A stretch of DNA of 34,573 bases from a virus, in IMG/VR virus record IMGVR_UViG_3300033146_001394, positions 1 to 34,573 of that record; one strand, written 5' to 3'. The position numbers and the translations under genes are program-made. The first letter of the stretch is position 1. Every line of letters starts with the position of its first letter. Of this stretch, positions 15,701-23,489 are shown one piece after another. Below the pieces are notes generated by a model that made no database searches, was not told the DNA's origin, and saw only the letters and a list, made by a program, of their open reading frames with translations.

Positions 15701-16207
15701 AATATGCATGTTAGTCTTTGTATAACTGCCTTTATCGTACTCAATTAAGCGTCCATATGACGTAGATTTGTATATCAGGTGATTTAACTTAGTCAAGTCA
15801 AGACCCAAACCAGCGAAAAAAGCGAACACCGTATCTTCAGTAGGTAGGTGTGCGATTGCTGGATGTGGTAAACCTTTGAGTTTTCCGTACACATCTAGGA
15901 GTAAATGTACATCTATATCTATAACAAGTAAGTAAGTTTTATCCTGGATATGCTCTTTTGAACGGGTGAAGTTGCCGTCCAAGGCTCTGTTGCTGGTGTC
16001 AAATGTTGTATTTGTGGGTTGTGTTTTGGTCCCTAAGAGGCCGTAGCTTATTTTATGTTTCCTCGGAGCATACGGCACTATCGTCGTAGATGACTTCATC
16101 TTCTCTACAAACTGAGAAAAATTCATCTTTTTTACTACCTCGTAGGCCGTATTGGCATACAAGGCCTTTTTCCGGTGGTGTTTATTTTGGAAGAAAATAG
16201 CGTTCAT
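12761..16207 (-). CDS. primase-like / SF2 helicase fusion
   Basis: A 1148-residue protein. The N-terminal ~240 residues show archaeo-eukaryotic primase-like motifs: LVIDIDVH (94-101, D97 and D99), a possible histidine motif NMHIWFEL (166-173, H168), and DMSVYSAARLLIQG (218-231). The middle is an SF2 helicase: Walker A APTGTGKT (431-438), DEVH box (553-556), motif III SAS (587-589), a second SATAL (~650), motif V VVATALTAGTSLSRA (~717-731), and motif VI QKISRARH (~754-761). The last ~350 residues are unassigned. It would act as replicative primase and helicase or origin opener. It begins 10 bases after the small gene at 16217 and lies downstream of the dyad-rich region 16412-16847. Confidence 0.8.
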   Translation of the reverse strand: MNAIFFQNKHHRKKALYANTAYEVVKKMNFSQFVEKMKSSTTIVPYAPRKHKISYGLLGTKTQPTNTTFDTSNRALDGNFTRSKEHIQDKTYLLVIDIDVHLLLDVYGKLKGLPHPAIAHLPTEDTVFAFFAGLGLDLTKLNHLIYKSTSYGRLIEYDKGSYTKTNMHIWFELKTMMNPEEQASFVAALFSPLDDLLPQKLKGLNRQLKVRTAPSAPDMSVYSAARLLIQGDLTDRIISTNTKGRSITKSFIAKTLTYAKKHPVEQQDLYTPEELREMTDDAASYNLVNNTNLTASDFAKDTKRTGRTLQTGELYRSDPVYFNNKLWGTFGSLREAMEKEARQELGDALFVEDKDVTTNISDILDPVNGGVNNCYVVLKPDGSMYVYHYSESRWFIVLNRDAEEDAETIEIEKYLPTEKIEDIFDNHCIIAPTGTGKTYHVISKVLSLLRKNILHKVVWTVPDYAALQSIEAEVKSLGTEGVKFKAIHAGVDKFDAFEQHNFVICTMSKLHGELHSRTQNKQTFNHSRIDFAKMGEESKKEPYDTSKWSFVLDEVHTLFTHHSSVEAFMYYRILQRELHFDRLLVMSASITPELLPGYHDRAWLPTSADPGEWVVDSYNLKKPRMVKVTTQFPWEEILSPQTDSALIMSATALKAVGVYEELLKVHKEKTILLYIGLPRNATEMSIQKYPYYKEDGTVDYKEYTRPTNEELNKADFVVATALTAGTSLSRAYDFCVVDMQGIPAPLEVRSVEVQKISRARHPDVQRTLVISGTRFKRGDDLNLSPQPLRTTTHPMESMDYESSKRLALNKHRTEVLSTELKGGEESRKTAEAMQTKEETPTFVREHILTFDTPSVKHQIEETLLARFDVFKAASVYYKAKDKYVAFNRDSYEGPWGGGLTSYMEETKDIESDLSLGKEHSLSVREYKDRIKDMSKSEFDIFMSTPPVGKAMDRAQQDIRKIEVPETPTCDPSVGLLPTEYILHPEKVKRFMWNPDFFQAMHQDVGLAQQALRQNNILCSASYLYIQEMLQEDTFYPVTKALALLHDYIKHKETKAAILKIKKNPLSYLRKIGRITLYEGPSITRNRVVTPPEQKLVGGFTEIPSRSRKEKTHFRFKLGWFSIDDSNYIIEETSVKAPLLSENPTFLGS

Positions 16208-16216
16208 ACCATACCT

Positions 16217-16411
16217 TTATGTTAATCGTCCGTATCGTTTAGAGTGTTCCACGACTGGTTTTCTTTTCACCTTCTGTGTAGACCCTACAAAACTGGCCGG
16301 TTTTATAGAGTCAGGACGATGAGCCGGTATGAAGCTCTCTAAACAATTACTCTTTATTATAGGCAAAAAACACTTCAAATAAGCTGAGAAACGTGAAAAA
16401 AGATTAGCCAT
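16217..16411 (-). CDS. possible small basic protein
   Basis: A 64-residue open frame with a basic C-terminus (VKRKPVVEHSKRYGRLT) and a hydrophobic-plus-Phe N-terminal part. No ribosome site is visible before the ATG (GGTCGATTTTAA), unlike nearly all other genes here. It is kept because it fills the gap ahead of the primase-like helicase in the same orientation. It may be an untranslated leader instead. Confidence 0.35.
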   Translation of the reverse strand: MANLFSRFSAYLKCFLPIIKSNCLESFIPAHRPDSIKPASFVGSTQKVKRKPVVEHSKRYGRLT

Positions 16412-16495
16412 TTAAAATCGACCAACGTGAGCCCTCAAAACATAAAATTAAAGTGGGGCTCGGCGAAATTCCGGCGTCCCTCATTTTACTCATTT

Positions 16496-16542
16496 TTTGC
16501 GCCTCAGTTTCACTTCAGTTTCATTTTAAACTGAAGCGCAAA
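16496..16542. repeat. bulged inverted repeat with iteron pair
   Basis: cttcagttt (16513-16521) pairs with aaactgaag (16528-16536) in a perfect 9-bp stem with a 6-base loop. Flanking tttgcg (16496-16501) and cgcaaa (16537-16542) extend it after an 11-base one-sided bulge. The bulge carries a copy of tcagtttca also found in the stem, so alternative pairing is possible. Confidence 0.8.
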
Positions 16543-16727
16543 GGAAGGGTGTAAGTATTACGTATGTTTTGAAGCCCCCAGGTCAAACATATATAATACT
16601 ATATAATATTTTTAAATGTAATTTTTATTCGGTTTTTGCAGATAGTGAGGGGCGATAAAAGGGCTCATAAATATAAAAAAAAGAGCGCACATTTTTTCAC
16701 GAGCCCACATTTCTACCTAGCCCCTCA

Positions 16728-16748
16728 AATACGCGAAATTTGCGTATT
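16728..16748. repeat. 7-bp inverted repeat
   Basis: aatacgc (16728-16734) and gcgtatt (16742-16748) flank a 7-base loop gaaattt. It is perfect and lies in the non-coding region ahead of the replication genes. Confidence 0.75.
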
Positions 16749-16794
16749 CCGCTATGCATTCGAGTAATGGTGTAGGTAAGTATATAAAAATGTA

Positions 16795-16833
16795 TTTATG
16801 CGCGTGTTTTGTGCGCATAAACACTATATATAA
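16795..16833 (-). promoter_or_regulatory. conserved intergenic motif, copy 1, with 9-bp dyad
   Basis: tttatgcgc (16795-16803) and gcgcataaa (16813-16821) form a perfect 9-bp stem around gtgttttgt; a TATA-rich block follows on the right (ctatatataa, 16824-16833). Read on the minus strand this gives TTATATATAG then GCGCACAAAACACGCGC, sharing CACAAAACA and the TATA block with two other intergenic sites at 17384-17458 and 25484-25563. It lies immediately after the endolysin stop. Confidence 0.5.
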
Positions 16834-16847
16834 CTCTTACTACCCCG

Positions 16848-17342
16848 CTAACTCTTCAAATCTAAAAAAGACTCCAGGGCATCTTGGGAGAAGTGATCTC
16901 TTACGTCCCACCCGGCTTTAAACCCCGGAGTTACCTGCCAATGTGGTTTGTCTTTACCCCACAAATCATAACCCCACTGGATTGGTAGGTTATAGTCGTG
17001 AATGACACTTTTAGCTGCTCTTTCTATGCCACCATAGGCGCCGTCGATGTCTTGCATATCTTTTATGTTGTCCCAGTATGCTCTCCCTTTAAACCACACA
17101 ACTAGGTCTACAGCGTTGCCGTCTAGGTGGTTGGAGTTTAAGGTCCAAGATGTTCCCCTCTCTACGTAAGCAACTTGTAGTTTTTTCAGTCGAACACCTT
17201 CGAAAACAGTGAAGTCCATTTGTGTGCGTCGGATCGTCATTGCAACGAAGAAGGCAAGAACAGGGTTAAGACCTATGAGGTTCTTACGACTTCTCCTGCC
17301 GAGGGAGAACCGGTTTTTGGTTTTGATTTTTTCTTTATTCAT
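16848..17342 (-). CDS. M15-family endolysin (L-Ala-D-Glu/D-Ala-D-Ala peptidase type)
   Basis: The 164-residue protein is a peptidoglycan peptidase of the VanY/M15 type used by T5-like phages to cut the peptide stem at lysis. Zinc ligands are visible as H72 and D79 in SNHLDGNAVDL (70-80) and H134 in PHWQV (133-137). The N-terminal ~25 residues are basic; residues 12-62 (RFSLGRRSRKNL to VERGT) align with the usual start of the family. No signal peptide or transmembrane segment is visible, so export depends on the holin. ATG follows AAGGATAAGTAAA. It lies downstream of the holin gene with the second copy of the conserved intergenic motif between them. Confidence 0.9.
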   Translation of the reverse strand: MNKEKIKTKNRFSLGRRSRKNLIGLNPVLAFFVAMTIRRTQMDFTVFEGVRLKKLQVAYVERGTSWTLNSNHLDGNAVDLVVWFKGRAYWDNIKDMQDIDGAYGGIERAAKSVIHDYNLPIQWGYDLWGKDKPHWQVTPGFKAGWDVRDHFSQDALESFLDLKS

Positions 17343-17383
17343 TTTACTTATCCTTTGATTTTATTGTATTCCGACGGCCTAAC

Positions 17384-17458
17384 ATGCAATTATGTAGGGA
17401 GTGCGGGGATTCTGTGTTTTTGCTTGTGTTTTGTGCTCGTATGCGCTATATATATAAG
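17384..17458 (-). promoter_or_regulatory. conserved intergenic motif, copy 2
   Basis: The 162-base gap between holin and endolysin carries attctgtgtttttgc (17409-17423), then ttttgtgc, then a TATA block (17446-17458), plus the dyad acat/atgt (17384-17397). In the transcription direction the order is TATA block, GC-CACAAAACA, GCAAAAACACAGAAT, small dyad, ribosome site, ATG. The same order occurs upstream of the gene at 25459. A TTGACA lies at about 17493-17498 but without a well-spaced -10. A CTCTTAAGAG palindrome is at 17470-17479. Confidence 0.6.
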
Positions 17459-17504
17459 ATTTGTAAGCTCTCTTAAGAGGTAAAATTTCTATCTTTGTCA
17501 AGCT

Positions 17505-17927
17505 TCACGACGCACCGCTGTTTTGTATTCCCTGGGATTTCTCCCAAGTACGCAACCCCGCAATACCTAACATGGCCATCACCAAGTTGGTGAGCAACCC
17601 TATATCTAACTCGGGTAAGGGAAATGTTATCCCTCTAGTATAGAGTATGCCGTTCAAAAGTGGAGCTATTATGAAGTTGTAAGCTAAGGCCCCTGAGGTT
17701 ACCCACCCTATCGAAGGACGCCACCCACTTGTAAATATGGACGATGACGCCGCTTCTATTTTATTAACTGCTAGTTGTCCTTCTAGTAGTTTCGCTTCTA
17801 GTTGTTTTAATTGTAGTTCCAGGCGAGCAATCTCTAAAGGGTCAACCACGGTCTCCCCCGTGATTGCTTCTCTCAGATCTGTAAATATAGTACCTACATC
17901 GCCTAAATCTATGTTGTTTGATATCAT
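17505..17927 (-). CDS. holin, 3TM gene-transfer-release type
   Basis: The 140-residue protein fits the family of holins with predicted transmembrane segments used for lysis and gene-transfer-agent release. An amphipathic, charged coiled region (~30-60, LELQLKQLEAKLLEGQL) leads to the signature SGWRPSIGWVTSGALAYNF (67-85), with hydrophobic segments at about 75-93 and 108-126. It would open the inner membrane so that the endolysin encoded next can reach the wall. ATG at 17927 with GGACGTCCA upstream. Confidence 0.8.
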   Translation of the reverse strand: MISNNIDLGDVGTIFTDLREAITGETVVDPLEIARLELQLKQLEAKLLEGQLAVNKIEAASSSIFTSGWRPSIGWVTSGALAYNFIIAPLLNGILYTRGITFPLPELDIGLLTNLVMAMLGIAGLRTWEKSQGIQNSGAS

Positions 17928-17972
17928 TGGACGTCCTTTAGTTTGAAATATACCAACATAAAAACGAACATT

Positions 17973-19094
17973 TTACAGTGCATAACTTAGATGCACAGAG
18001 GTCCAGTGGTCGTCTACTGTTACACCAAGTAAGTCCCCGTTAGGCAAAATGTCTATTCGTGCTTGTCCTCCTGCTGATATTGAGTGCATTAACTCTCTTT
18101 TAGGAGGGTAGGCCCAAGGAGGTAACTGACACATTACAGCGCTTGTCTCTCCGCTATCTATAAGACCTCTGAGGTGAACAACACCTTTAACTATACGAAA
18201 TTCTGGTATTTGGTACACACCACCGTAGATCTTCCATCCGTTTGTAAGCTCCAGAGGCGCCCAATCAGTGTTCCGGAATTGCGGAGAGGCAAGAGGACTT
18301 CCTGGGTTGGTGTCTATTTCGCTAGGGTCTGTAACAACTCGGATTTCCCACCCTTTGTGCCAGTCTTCATTTTTACCTTTGTAACCAACCATTAACGTCT
18401 CTAGTTTTACATGTGTAGCGAACCACTCTGTTCCTGTAGGGTCACCTAAAACGATACATTTACGTTCATTTGCAGCGCCGTGAGCGAAACGCACATCATG
18501 GAATGGGGCGTTACCTTCTAAAGTAACACAAACATCCGCCCATTCTAGGTCGTCTGCGCTGTCATATCCGTGAGCTTCTAGAACCCATGAGTTACCTCCT
18601 TTACCGTTAAAACCTACAACTCTGAGGTTTAGGCGGGTATCTCTGTTACAAGCTTTGTCCGGTAACCAAATAACTAGAGCACCTTCTGCGTCATCTGCTT
18701 CGTAATATTCGGCTAGGTTATGATGCGTGATGATATCCTTAGCTTCTAAAGTAAGAGCATCTCCTATAAATCGGGCACTCTCCACTTTCGCATCAGAGCG
18801 TTTTACTTCCCCATCACCTGAGTTATCATAAACAGGTATGTGGTTGAGCTTGGGGTTATTTATTTTAGTCATCTTGTTGTTAGCGGCATTTCCTGTTTGA
18901 ACTAACCCAGCTCCACTAAGTCCTGCACTGGATACATCCACAGGAACAGTTATATCTGCATTTGTAGGGTTATACCACAAACGACCGTCTATGAAACGTG
19001 TTTCTCCTGGTGCAATTACGTCACCCGCATCTGCGTTTAGTTCGGCTAGAGTTGCCGCATTCTGGACAGCTGGTCCTTTTCCTTGTACTACCAT
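17973..19094 (-). CDS. tail fibre / receptor-binding protein
   Basis: A 373-residue structural protein. The first part (FIDGRLWYNPTNADITVP, ~36-53) resembles fibre attachment modules; from ~285 the pattern NTDWAPLELTNGWKIYGG, then a beta strand FRIVKGVVHLRGLI and LPPWAYPPKRELM matches the C-terminal domain of many phage tail fibres, with W-x-x-L-x-L-x-N-G-W and LP-x-W-x-x-P. A TTG codon two codons upstream could be read as a start, but AGGAGA is best spaced for ATG at 19094, two bases after the TGA of the gene before it. It probably contacts the host surface. Confidence 0.75.
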   Translation of the reverse strand: MVVQGKGPAVQNAATLAELNADAGDVIAPGETRFIDGRLWYNPTNADITVPVDVSSAGLSGAGLVQTGNAANNKMTKINNPKLNHIPVYDNSGDGEVKRSDAKVESARFIGDALTLEAKDIITHHNLAEYYEADDAEGALVIWLPDKACNRDTRLNLRVVGFNGKGGNSWVLEAHGYDSADDLEWADVCVTLEGNAPFHDVRFAHGAANERKCIVLGDPTGTEWFATHVKLETLMVGYKGKNEDWHKGWEIRVVTDPSEIDTNPGSPLASPQFRNTDWAPLELTNGWKIYGGVYQIPEFRIVKGVVHLRGLIDSGETSAVMCQLPPWAYPPKRELMHSISAGGQARIDILPNGDLLGVTVDDHWTSVHLSYAL

Positions 19095-19096
19095 TT

Positions 19097-19435
19097 TCAA
19101 TCTCCTAATAATTTTATGAGGCCTGCCGTCACCAAACTGGTTAGTAACAAGCCTACTGTACTATAAACAACCGATTCTAGTCGTTTAACTTTCTCTTCAA
19201 CCAATTTTCCTCGGGTGTCACACTCCTTAATAGTAGGAGCTCCCTTGTCTAGTTGGTTTTTAATGTGTTTCAATTCTACCTGAATAACATCTAGCGGGCT
19301 TAAAGCCTCGGTTAAATGTTCTACGGTGCTCATTAATCTGTCTATGTTTTTGCTTGTGACACCTTGGGCTTCATGCAAAATAATTACATCCTTGGTCAAG
19401 GTCCCTAGCAGGGCTTCTAATTTTTCTCCGGTCAT
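19097..19435 (-). CDS. coiled-coil protein with C-terminal membrane segment
   Basis: A ~112-residue protein with a helical coiled-coil N-terminal part (heptad-like Leu/Ile to ~90) and one hydrophobic segment at ~90-110 (VVYSTVGLLLTSLVTAGLI). This layout is like XhlA-type haemolysin/lysis accessory proteins of phages. It lies between tail-tip genes and the final fibre, five bases from the preceding gene, so a tail-tip role is also possible. GGAGG favours ATG at 19435 over the in-frame GTG at 19438. Confidence 0.6.
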   Translation of the reverse strand: MTGEKLEALLGTLTKDVIILHEAQGVTSKNIDRLMSTVEHLTEALSPLDVIQVELKHIKNQLDKGAPTIKECDTRGKLVEEKVKRLESVVYSTVGLLLTSLVTAGLIKLLGD

Positions 19436-19445
19436 CACCTCCTCC

Positions 19446-21413
19446 TTAAGGGCAGAATATTTCTCGTGAGGCGTTAACGGCTATTTTAAAGAAAGAAGCA
19501 TTAACGTTGGTTACCTCATCTACAACATCACCAAAAGCGTACATCTGAGGGAGCCCCGGAATTATCATTTTTGGTGATGTTGACCCTGTTGTTTTTTCTG
19601 TAGCCTGCCCCATTGTTATATCCGCTTGTGGTACTAAACCTGGGTACGAACATCTTTTCACTACGTAAGAGTTCCTAGGGAGCCAATAAATAGAGCCATC
19701 GAATTGTTGTATGGTGGTGTAGGTCGTTAAGGGATCAAAAACAGTTGTTAACACCGAACTTACAAACGCTCCTGCGGTTGTGTATCTGGCAAAGCGAGTT
19801 AACGAAGGGGTGGTAGCATCCGAACCCAAAAACAAGAAATGGTTGCCATCTTCAGATATCGTAAACATACGTAAATCATCCATACTCGCGAGCGTCTTAT
19901 CCACCACTACTTCGGTGTTGGTTGTAAACTCTTTAACTTCTTGATCCCCCAGGTAATATCCTTGGTTGCCTATGAAACCAATCCCTCTAGGCCACCAAGA
20001 GTTAATAGTTGCTACCTGCGTCTCCACAAGGGTAACAGGGTCGAGTGTCCATATCGTTTTATTCGATTTACAATAGTGAATAACACCACTACCGTTTATA
20101 CCCGCTCCTGCTCTTGTGGAAGGTACCACATGGATGCTTTGTAGGTCTAGAAAATATTCATCTGTATAACAAAGAGCTGTTTGTTCGCAAGGTATTTGAG
20201 AAGCTTCCGTACCAAACTCCCACACTCTTTTAGTTGGTAGAAGGCTTACAATACCGGTACCATACCATTTACCATTCCATTTTACTATGCTACGACCTGA
20301 TGCGTTTGCTACAGCTGGGGTAGCTGGGTTGTCTACAGAAGTCCAGTCGTTAAGAAAAAACTTTCTTACGCCTCCGGGTATTGCTGGGTTTCCTCCTGAA
20401 GCTGCTGTTTCTGGGTATGGCTGATAAGCATGCCCGTCTTCTTGCCAGAAACCACAACCCGTAGCCTTGATAAAGTCCGTATTCGTAACCTCAACAGACA
20501 TGCTTGCGTGAAGACGAAATGTGGTCGTGCTCCAATAATCTATCCAAGTACGGGCGGGATCTGTTTTATCCGCCCCCGCCACTATAAAGAATTTACCGTC
20601 TTCTGTTATAGATAATTGCGTGTTGTTTGTTACATGACTATTCGGGTTGGTACTAAAGCTTATTCTGGTCGTCTTAGTACCTACCTCTCTTATATAAACA
20701 CCTGTACAGTAGTATAAAATACCGTTAGCAGACACCAAACCTCTAATAGCGTAATCTGTTACATTTAACTGTTGGTTTGTAAGTATACCTGTTAGGGGAT
20801 CTAAATCATAAATCTCTCTGGAGTTATTCGCTTTGATTAAACCATCGTGAGTACCCATAACATTTACGGCCATATTCACCCCATTATAAGTGGTAATTGT
20901 TGTAGGGTCAATTGTCCGAGGAGCCGCTAACGTACAAGTGCTTGTAGGGCATCCACAACTGTTGGTAAATATACGACCTAAAGGTACTTCACACCAAGAT
21001 GTTGATGTTCCTGGTTCGTCTGTTGTGGACGAGGGAGCTCTCCATATCTTATTATTGTGCCTTCTGACACGCCCAGCGTCTACGTTACCTACAGCCCAGT
21101 CTTCTATCTCTAAACCGATTCCCCGAGGGCTGTACAACAAGACCCAGGACACACCGTCGTATAAATACTTTGTTGTGTCGGGGAGTATTGCAATGTCTCT
21201 GGAGTGGGCATTTAAAGCATCCCTAGCTGCTATATCGGCTACATCCGTAATTACAGGCTTATTCTGTATACTGTTTTTACCTGTGTTGATCGTCCAGTCT
21301 CCTGTACGAGCTAAACTTAAAGAGGTAGAAACCCCACCTATTGTCGTAAATGTTAATGCTTGTGTGCTTGCATTATAATCACTCTGATTAAATATATCGT
21401 CTGGTAATGGCAT
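19446..21413 (-). CDS. large tail-tip protein, propeller-like body
   Basis: A 655-residue structural protein. Residues ~1-60 (YNASTQALTFTT then TGDW then NKPVI) and ~105-155 (VDAGRVRRHNNKIWRAP then EPGTSTSWCEVPLGRIF) parallel the 145-residue product upstream, so the two share a module. From ~180 there are repeated short strands such as TITEDGKFFIVAGAD, ISEDGNHFLFLGSD and GNQGYYLGD, which fit a beta-propeller. The pattern suits a receptor- or saccharide-binding component. Its start directly follows the TAG of the previous gene. Confidence 0.65.
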   Translation of the reverse strand: MPLPDDIFNQSDYNASTQALTFTTIGGVSTSLSLARTGDWTINTGKNSIQNKPVITDVADIAARDALNAHSRDIAILPDTTKYLYDGVSWVLLYSPRGIGLEIEDWAVGNVDAGRVRRHNNKIWRAPSSTTDEPGTSTSWCEVPLGRIFTNSCGCPTSTCTLAAPRTIDPTTITTYNGVNMAVNVMGTHDGLIKANNSREIYDLDPLTGILTNQQLNVTDYAIRGLVSANGILYYCTGVYIREVGTKTTRISFSTNPNSHVTNNTQLSITEDGKFFIVAGADKTDPARTWIDYWSTTTFRLHASMSVEVTNTDFIKATGCGFWQEDGHAYQPYPETAASGGNPAIPGGVRKFFLNDWTSVDNPATPAVANASGRSIVKWNGKWYGTGIVSLLPTKRVWEFGTEASQIPCEQTALCYTDEYFLDLQSIHVVPSTRAGAGINGSGVIHYCKSNKTIWTLDPVTLVETQVATINSWWPRGIGFIGNQGYYLGDQEVKEFTTNTEVVVDKTLASMDDLRMFTISEDGNHFLFLGSDATTPSLTRFARYTTAGAFVSSVLTTVFDPLTTYTTIQQFDGSIYWLPRNSYVVKRCSYPGLVPQADITMGQATEKTTGSTSPKMIIPGLPQMYAFGDVVDEVTNVNASFFKIAVNASREIFCP

Positions 21414-21851
21414 CTAAAATCCTTCACAAAAAATGTTCTCTAGGTTGACCACAACCCAATCAGCTCCCGCACCAGGTATCTGTGTTGTAGGTCCTGCGTT
21501 ATTGTTTCTATAAGTGACCCCTTCCTTAGAAACAACATCTTTACTTTGGTAGGTTCCTGCCAGCCAAACGTCAGCCGCTAAAGTACCAGAGGAACCAGAG
21601 CCACGAGACAACCAAGAAGAAGAGAGCCTGAAACCTGCCCCTTGTGTTTTGAAAGATAAAGGTATCGTAGAGGAATTGATTCCTATAGTTGGTTTGTTCT
21701 CTACAAAAGATAAATCTGTAGAGTCTGTAGTTCTCCAGTTTCCTTCTGTAACTACAGTATGCGTCACTGTAGCTCCATTCACCCTGGTTAGGGTAAGCTC
21801 TCCGGAGGTCGTGTTGTAAGAAGCTCCGGTGTAAAACTCATCATAATTCAT
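21414..21851 (-). CDS. small tail-tip protein, paralogous module
   Basis: A 145-residue protein that looks like a free-standing version of the N-terminal modules of the 655-residue protein next to it: YNTTSGELTLTRVNG, then EGNWRTTD, NKPTI, and a C-terminal WLAGTYQSKDVVSKEGVTYR, PGAGADWVVVNLENIF. The second half has a W-x-x-G-x-Y pattern like carbohydrate-binding modules (CBM5/12 type). Likely a structural tail-tip or fibre-adapter protein. ATG follows GGAGACAGT. Confidence 0.65.
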   Translation of the reverse strand: MNYDEFYTGASYNTTSGELTLTRVNGATVTHTVVTEGNWRTTDSTDLSFVENKPTIGINSSTIPLSFKTQGAGFRLSSSWLSRGSGSSGTLAADVWLAGTYQSKDVVSKEGVTYRNNNAGPTTQIPGAGADWVVVNLENIFCEGF

Positions 21852-21860
21852 ACTGTCTCC

Positions 21861-23480
21861 TTATGCGCATGGTATTGCACCTTCCGTCAGCTCATAACCT
21901 CTGTGAGTGTCATGGTCGTTAGGGAAGTTAGCATCATCTGTGCTTCTGTGTTTGATTCCTTGTAGGACATCACTGCTGTCGAAGTATAAGCCTAATAAGT
22001 ATGTGTCTGTTCCGTTCGCTATGGCAGCGGTCGAAATGTCTGTTTCATATACCTTATCTCCTGTCGTACCATCACAACAAACTATGTAGTCGTCGTTTTT
22101 AATATATAACACTTGGTTGTTCACCGGATGGAATCTGGCTTGTGTCGGTGTATGGAAGCCTGTCGAGTGGTTCCCTAACTGTCTAGTATATAATAGGTTT
22201 GTGTAATCTATGCTATCTAGTACGTGCCAAAGGTTATTACTCATATGCACCCACAGATTATCGGAACTATCTAAGAACTGTAAATCTTTATTGTCGTAAG
22301 TAGAAGACAGGATGATGTCAGAACCTAGCTGTGTTCCTGTGTAGTTAAATCTACGAAGGGTGTTAGGTTGTTGGCTTTTACGTATCACAAGCTCGGCCGC
22401 ATTTGTCTTACCTAAGATGTTCTGTAGCGTACCCCAACTTTCACCGAAGTCGAAGACAAATACCTCTGTGCCGTTACCTCCTGTTGCTTTAAACAGACCA
22501 ACATCTCCCCCTGCGTTCGTACATAGTTTGTACATAGAGTTATCTGTACCCAAAGCTAAATCATAACTACCCGGGTCTATGGCACTTGTACTCGCTACGA
22601 AATTATACCCAAATGTTTCCACTACAGGATCTGGTACCGTAACACCCGTACAAGAAGCTACAACATCAACATCTCGAGTTTTTTGGTCTGTGTTACCGTC
22701 GATGTCGGCTACGTCATAAACAACAGTGTAAGCACCCACAACAGCCGTATCAACATTTGACGTTGTTACTATGTTAGCTGTTATGTCGCCGTCTTCTGGG
22801 TCGGAGGCCGTCGCTCCTTCATCTGTATAGGTTGTGTTCTCTAATACAGTAACAGGCGTGGAACCTACAATTGTTATAGTAGGAAGCCCTCCACTTATAT
22901 TAACAACCAAGGTAGCTACAACTAAACTGGTTCCTGTATCTACTTCGTAATCCACATCAAATGTACTCCCATTGGGGTCTTTTTTAATTGACTTAATCCA
23001 AGGGGTGTAAGCCGCCGGTGTCACTGTGGCCGGTTTAATTACATATGTTGCATGGTCGCCGGTTGTATCCGGATTTGGTAGTGGGACTGTTATAACAGGA
23101 ACCCCTAAGAGAGATTCGACGTCTATCTTGTCTCCTACTTTCAACCCTGTCACCCAATCAGCCGAAGGTGTTCCATTTGTTTTTGGTTCTGCTGATGTCC
23201 CTGTAAGTGAGACAGCCAACTCGCCTTCGTACCATACAATCGTAAGATAGTCGTAAGAACCTGCCTGCCACTCAGGGATTACAATTCCCGTAGAGGCTCC
23301 GTCAGAGTTACGTAAAAGCTCCCAACCACCTAAGGTACCCAGATATAGAGAGTTATCATCAGTACGGAAGTACCAATCCCCCTCTATGGGAGTCACTGCT
23401 GTTTGGTCTGTACCCTCATATACTTGAGGCCTTCCAGTTGTGGAAGTGAAATCTATTTGTGTTTCTAGTGTATGTGTCAT
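21861..23480 (-). CDS. tail fibre-like protein with Ig-like (DUF5011) domain
   Basis: A 539-residue structural protein. Residues ~34-56 (GDWYFRTDDNSLYLGTLGGW) resemble fibre N-terminal modules; ~70-110 (WQAGSYDYLTIVWYEGELAV to PSADWV) is a chitin-binding-like module shared with the neighbours. Residues ~199-275 form an immunoglobulin-like DUF5011 domain: TITIVGSTPVTVLENTTYTD, DPEDGDIT, VGAYTVVYDVADIDGN. The remainder (~285-539) is beta-rich and propeller-like. Ig-like domains on phage virions often provide weak surface adhesion. ATG follows GGAAAACAG. Confidence 0.75.
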   Translation of the reverse strand: MTHTLETQIDFTSTTGRPQVYEGTDQTAVTPIEGDWYFRTDDNSLYLGTLGGWELLRNSDGASTGIVIPEWQAGSYDYLTIVWYEGELAVSLTGTSAEPKTNGTPSADWVTGLKVGDKIDVESLLGVPVITVPLPNPDTTGDHATYVIKPATVTPAAYTPWIKSIKKDPNGSTFDVDYEVDTGTSLVVATLVVNISGGLPTITIVGSTPVTVLENTTYTDEGATASDPEDGDITANIVTTSNVDTAVVGAYTVVYDVADIDGNTDQKTRDVDVVASCTGVTVPDPVVETFGYNFVASTSAIDPGSYDLALGTDNSMYKLCTNAGGDVGLFKATGGNGTEVFVFDFGESWGTLQNILGKTNAAELVIRKSQQPNTLRRFNYTGTQLGSDIILSSTYDNKDLQFLDSSDNLWVHMSNNLWHVLDSIDYTNLLYTRQLGNHSTGFHTPTQARFHPVNNQVLYIKNDDYIVCCDGTTGDKVYETDISTAAIANGTDTYLLGLYFDSSDVLQGIKHRSTDDANFPNDHDTHRGYELTEGAIPCA

Positions 23481-23489
23481 CTGTTTTCC

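Larger units (their letters stand above)
16412..16847. other. non-coding AT-rich region with dyads; candidate origin
   Basis: A 436-base stretch with no supported gene between the lysis and replication blocks. It holds a tract of nearly pure A/T (16587-16630, two TATAAT-like boxes), three strong inverted repeats (listed separately), a pair of 9-bp direct repeats tcagtttca at 16504-16512 and 16515-16523, and an 8-bp dyad tgaggggc/gcccctca (16646-16653 and 16720-16727). A melting tract, dyads and short iterons beside a primase-like helicase gene are typical of a phage origin; a promoter/terminator boundary is also expected here. Confidence 0.5.

Noticed and set aside
16412-16500. 29-codon minus-strand frame ending near 16412
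   Set aside because: No ribosome site and the sequence is part of the dyad-rich non-coding region.
20890-21378. 162-residue plus-strand open frame
   Set aside because: Lies opposite the 655-residue tail protein, no ribosome site, no recognisable domains.
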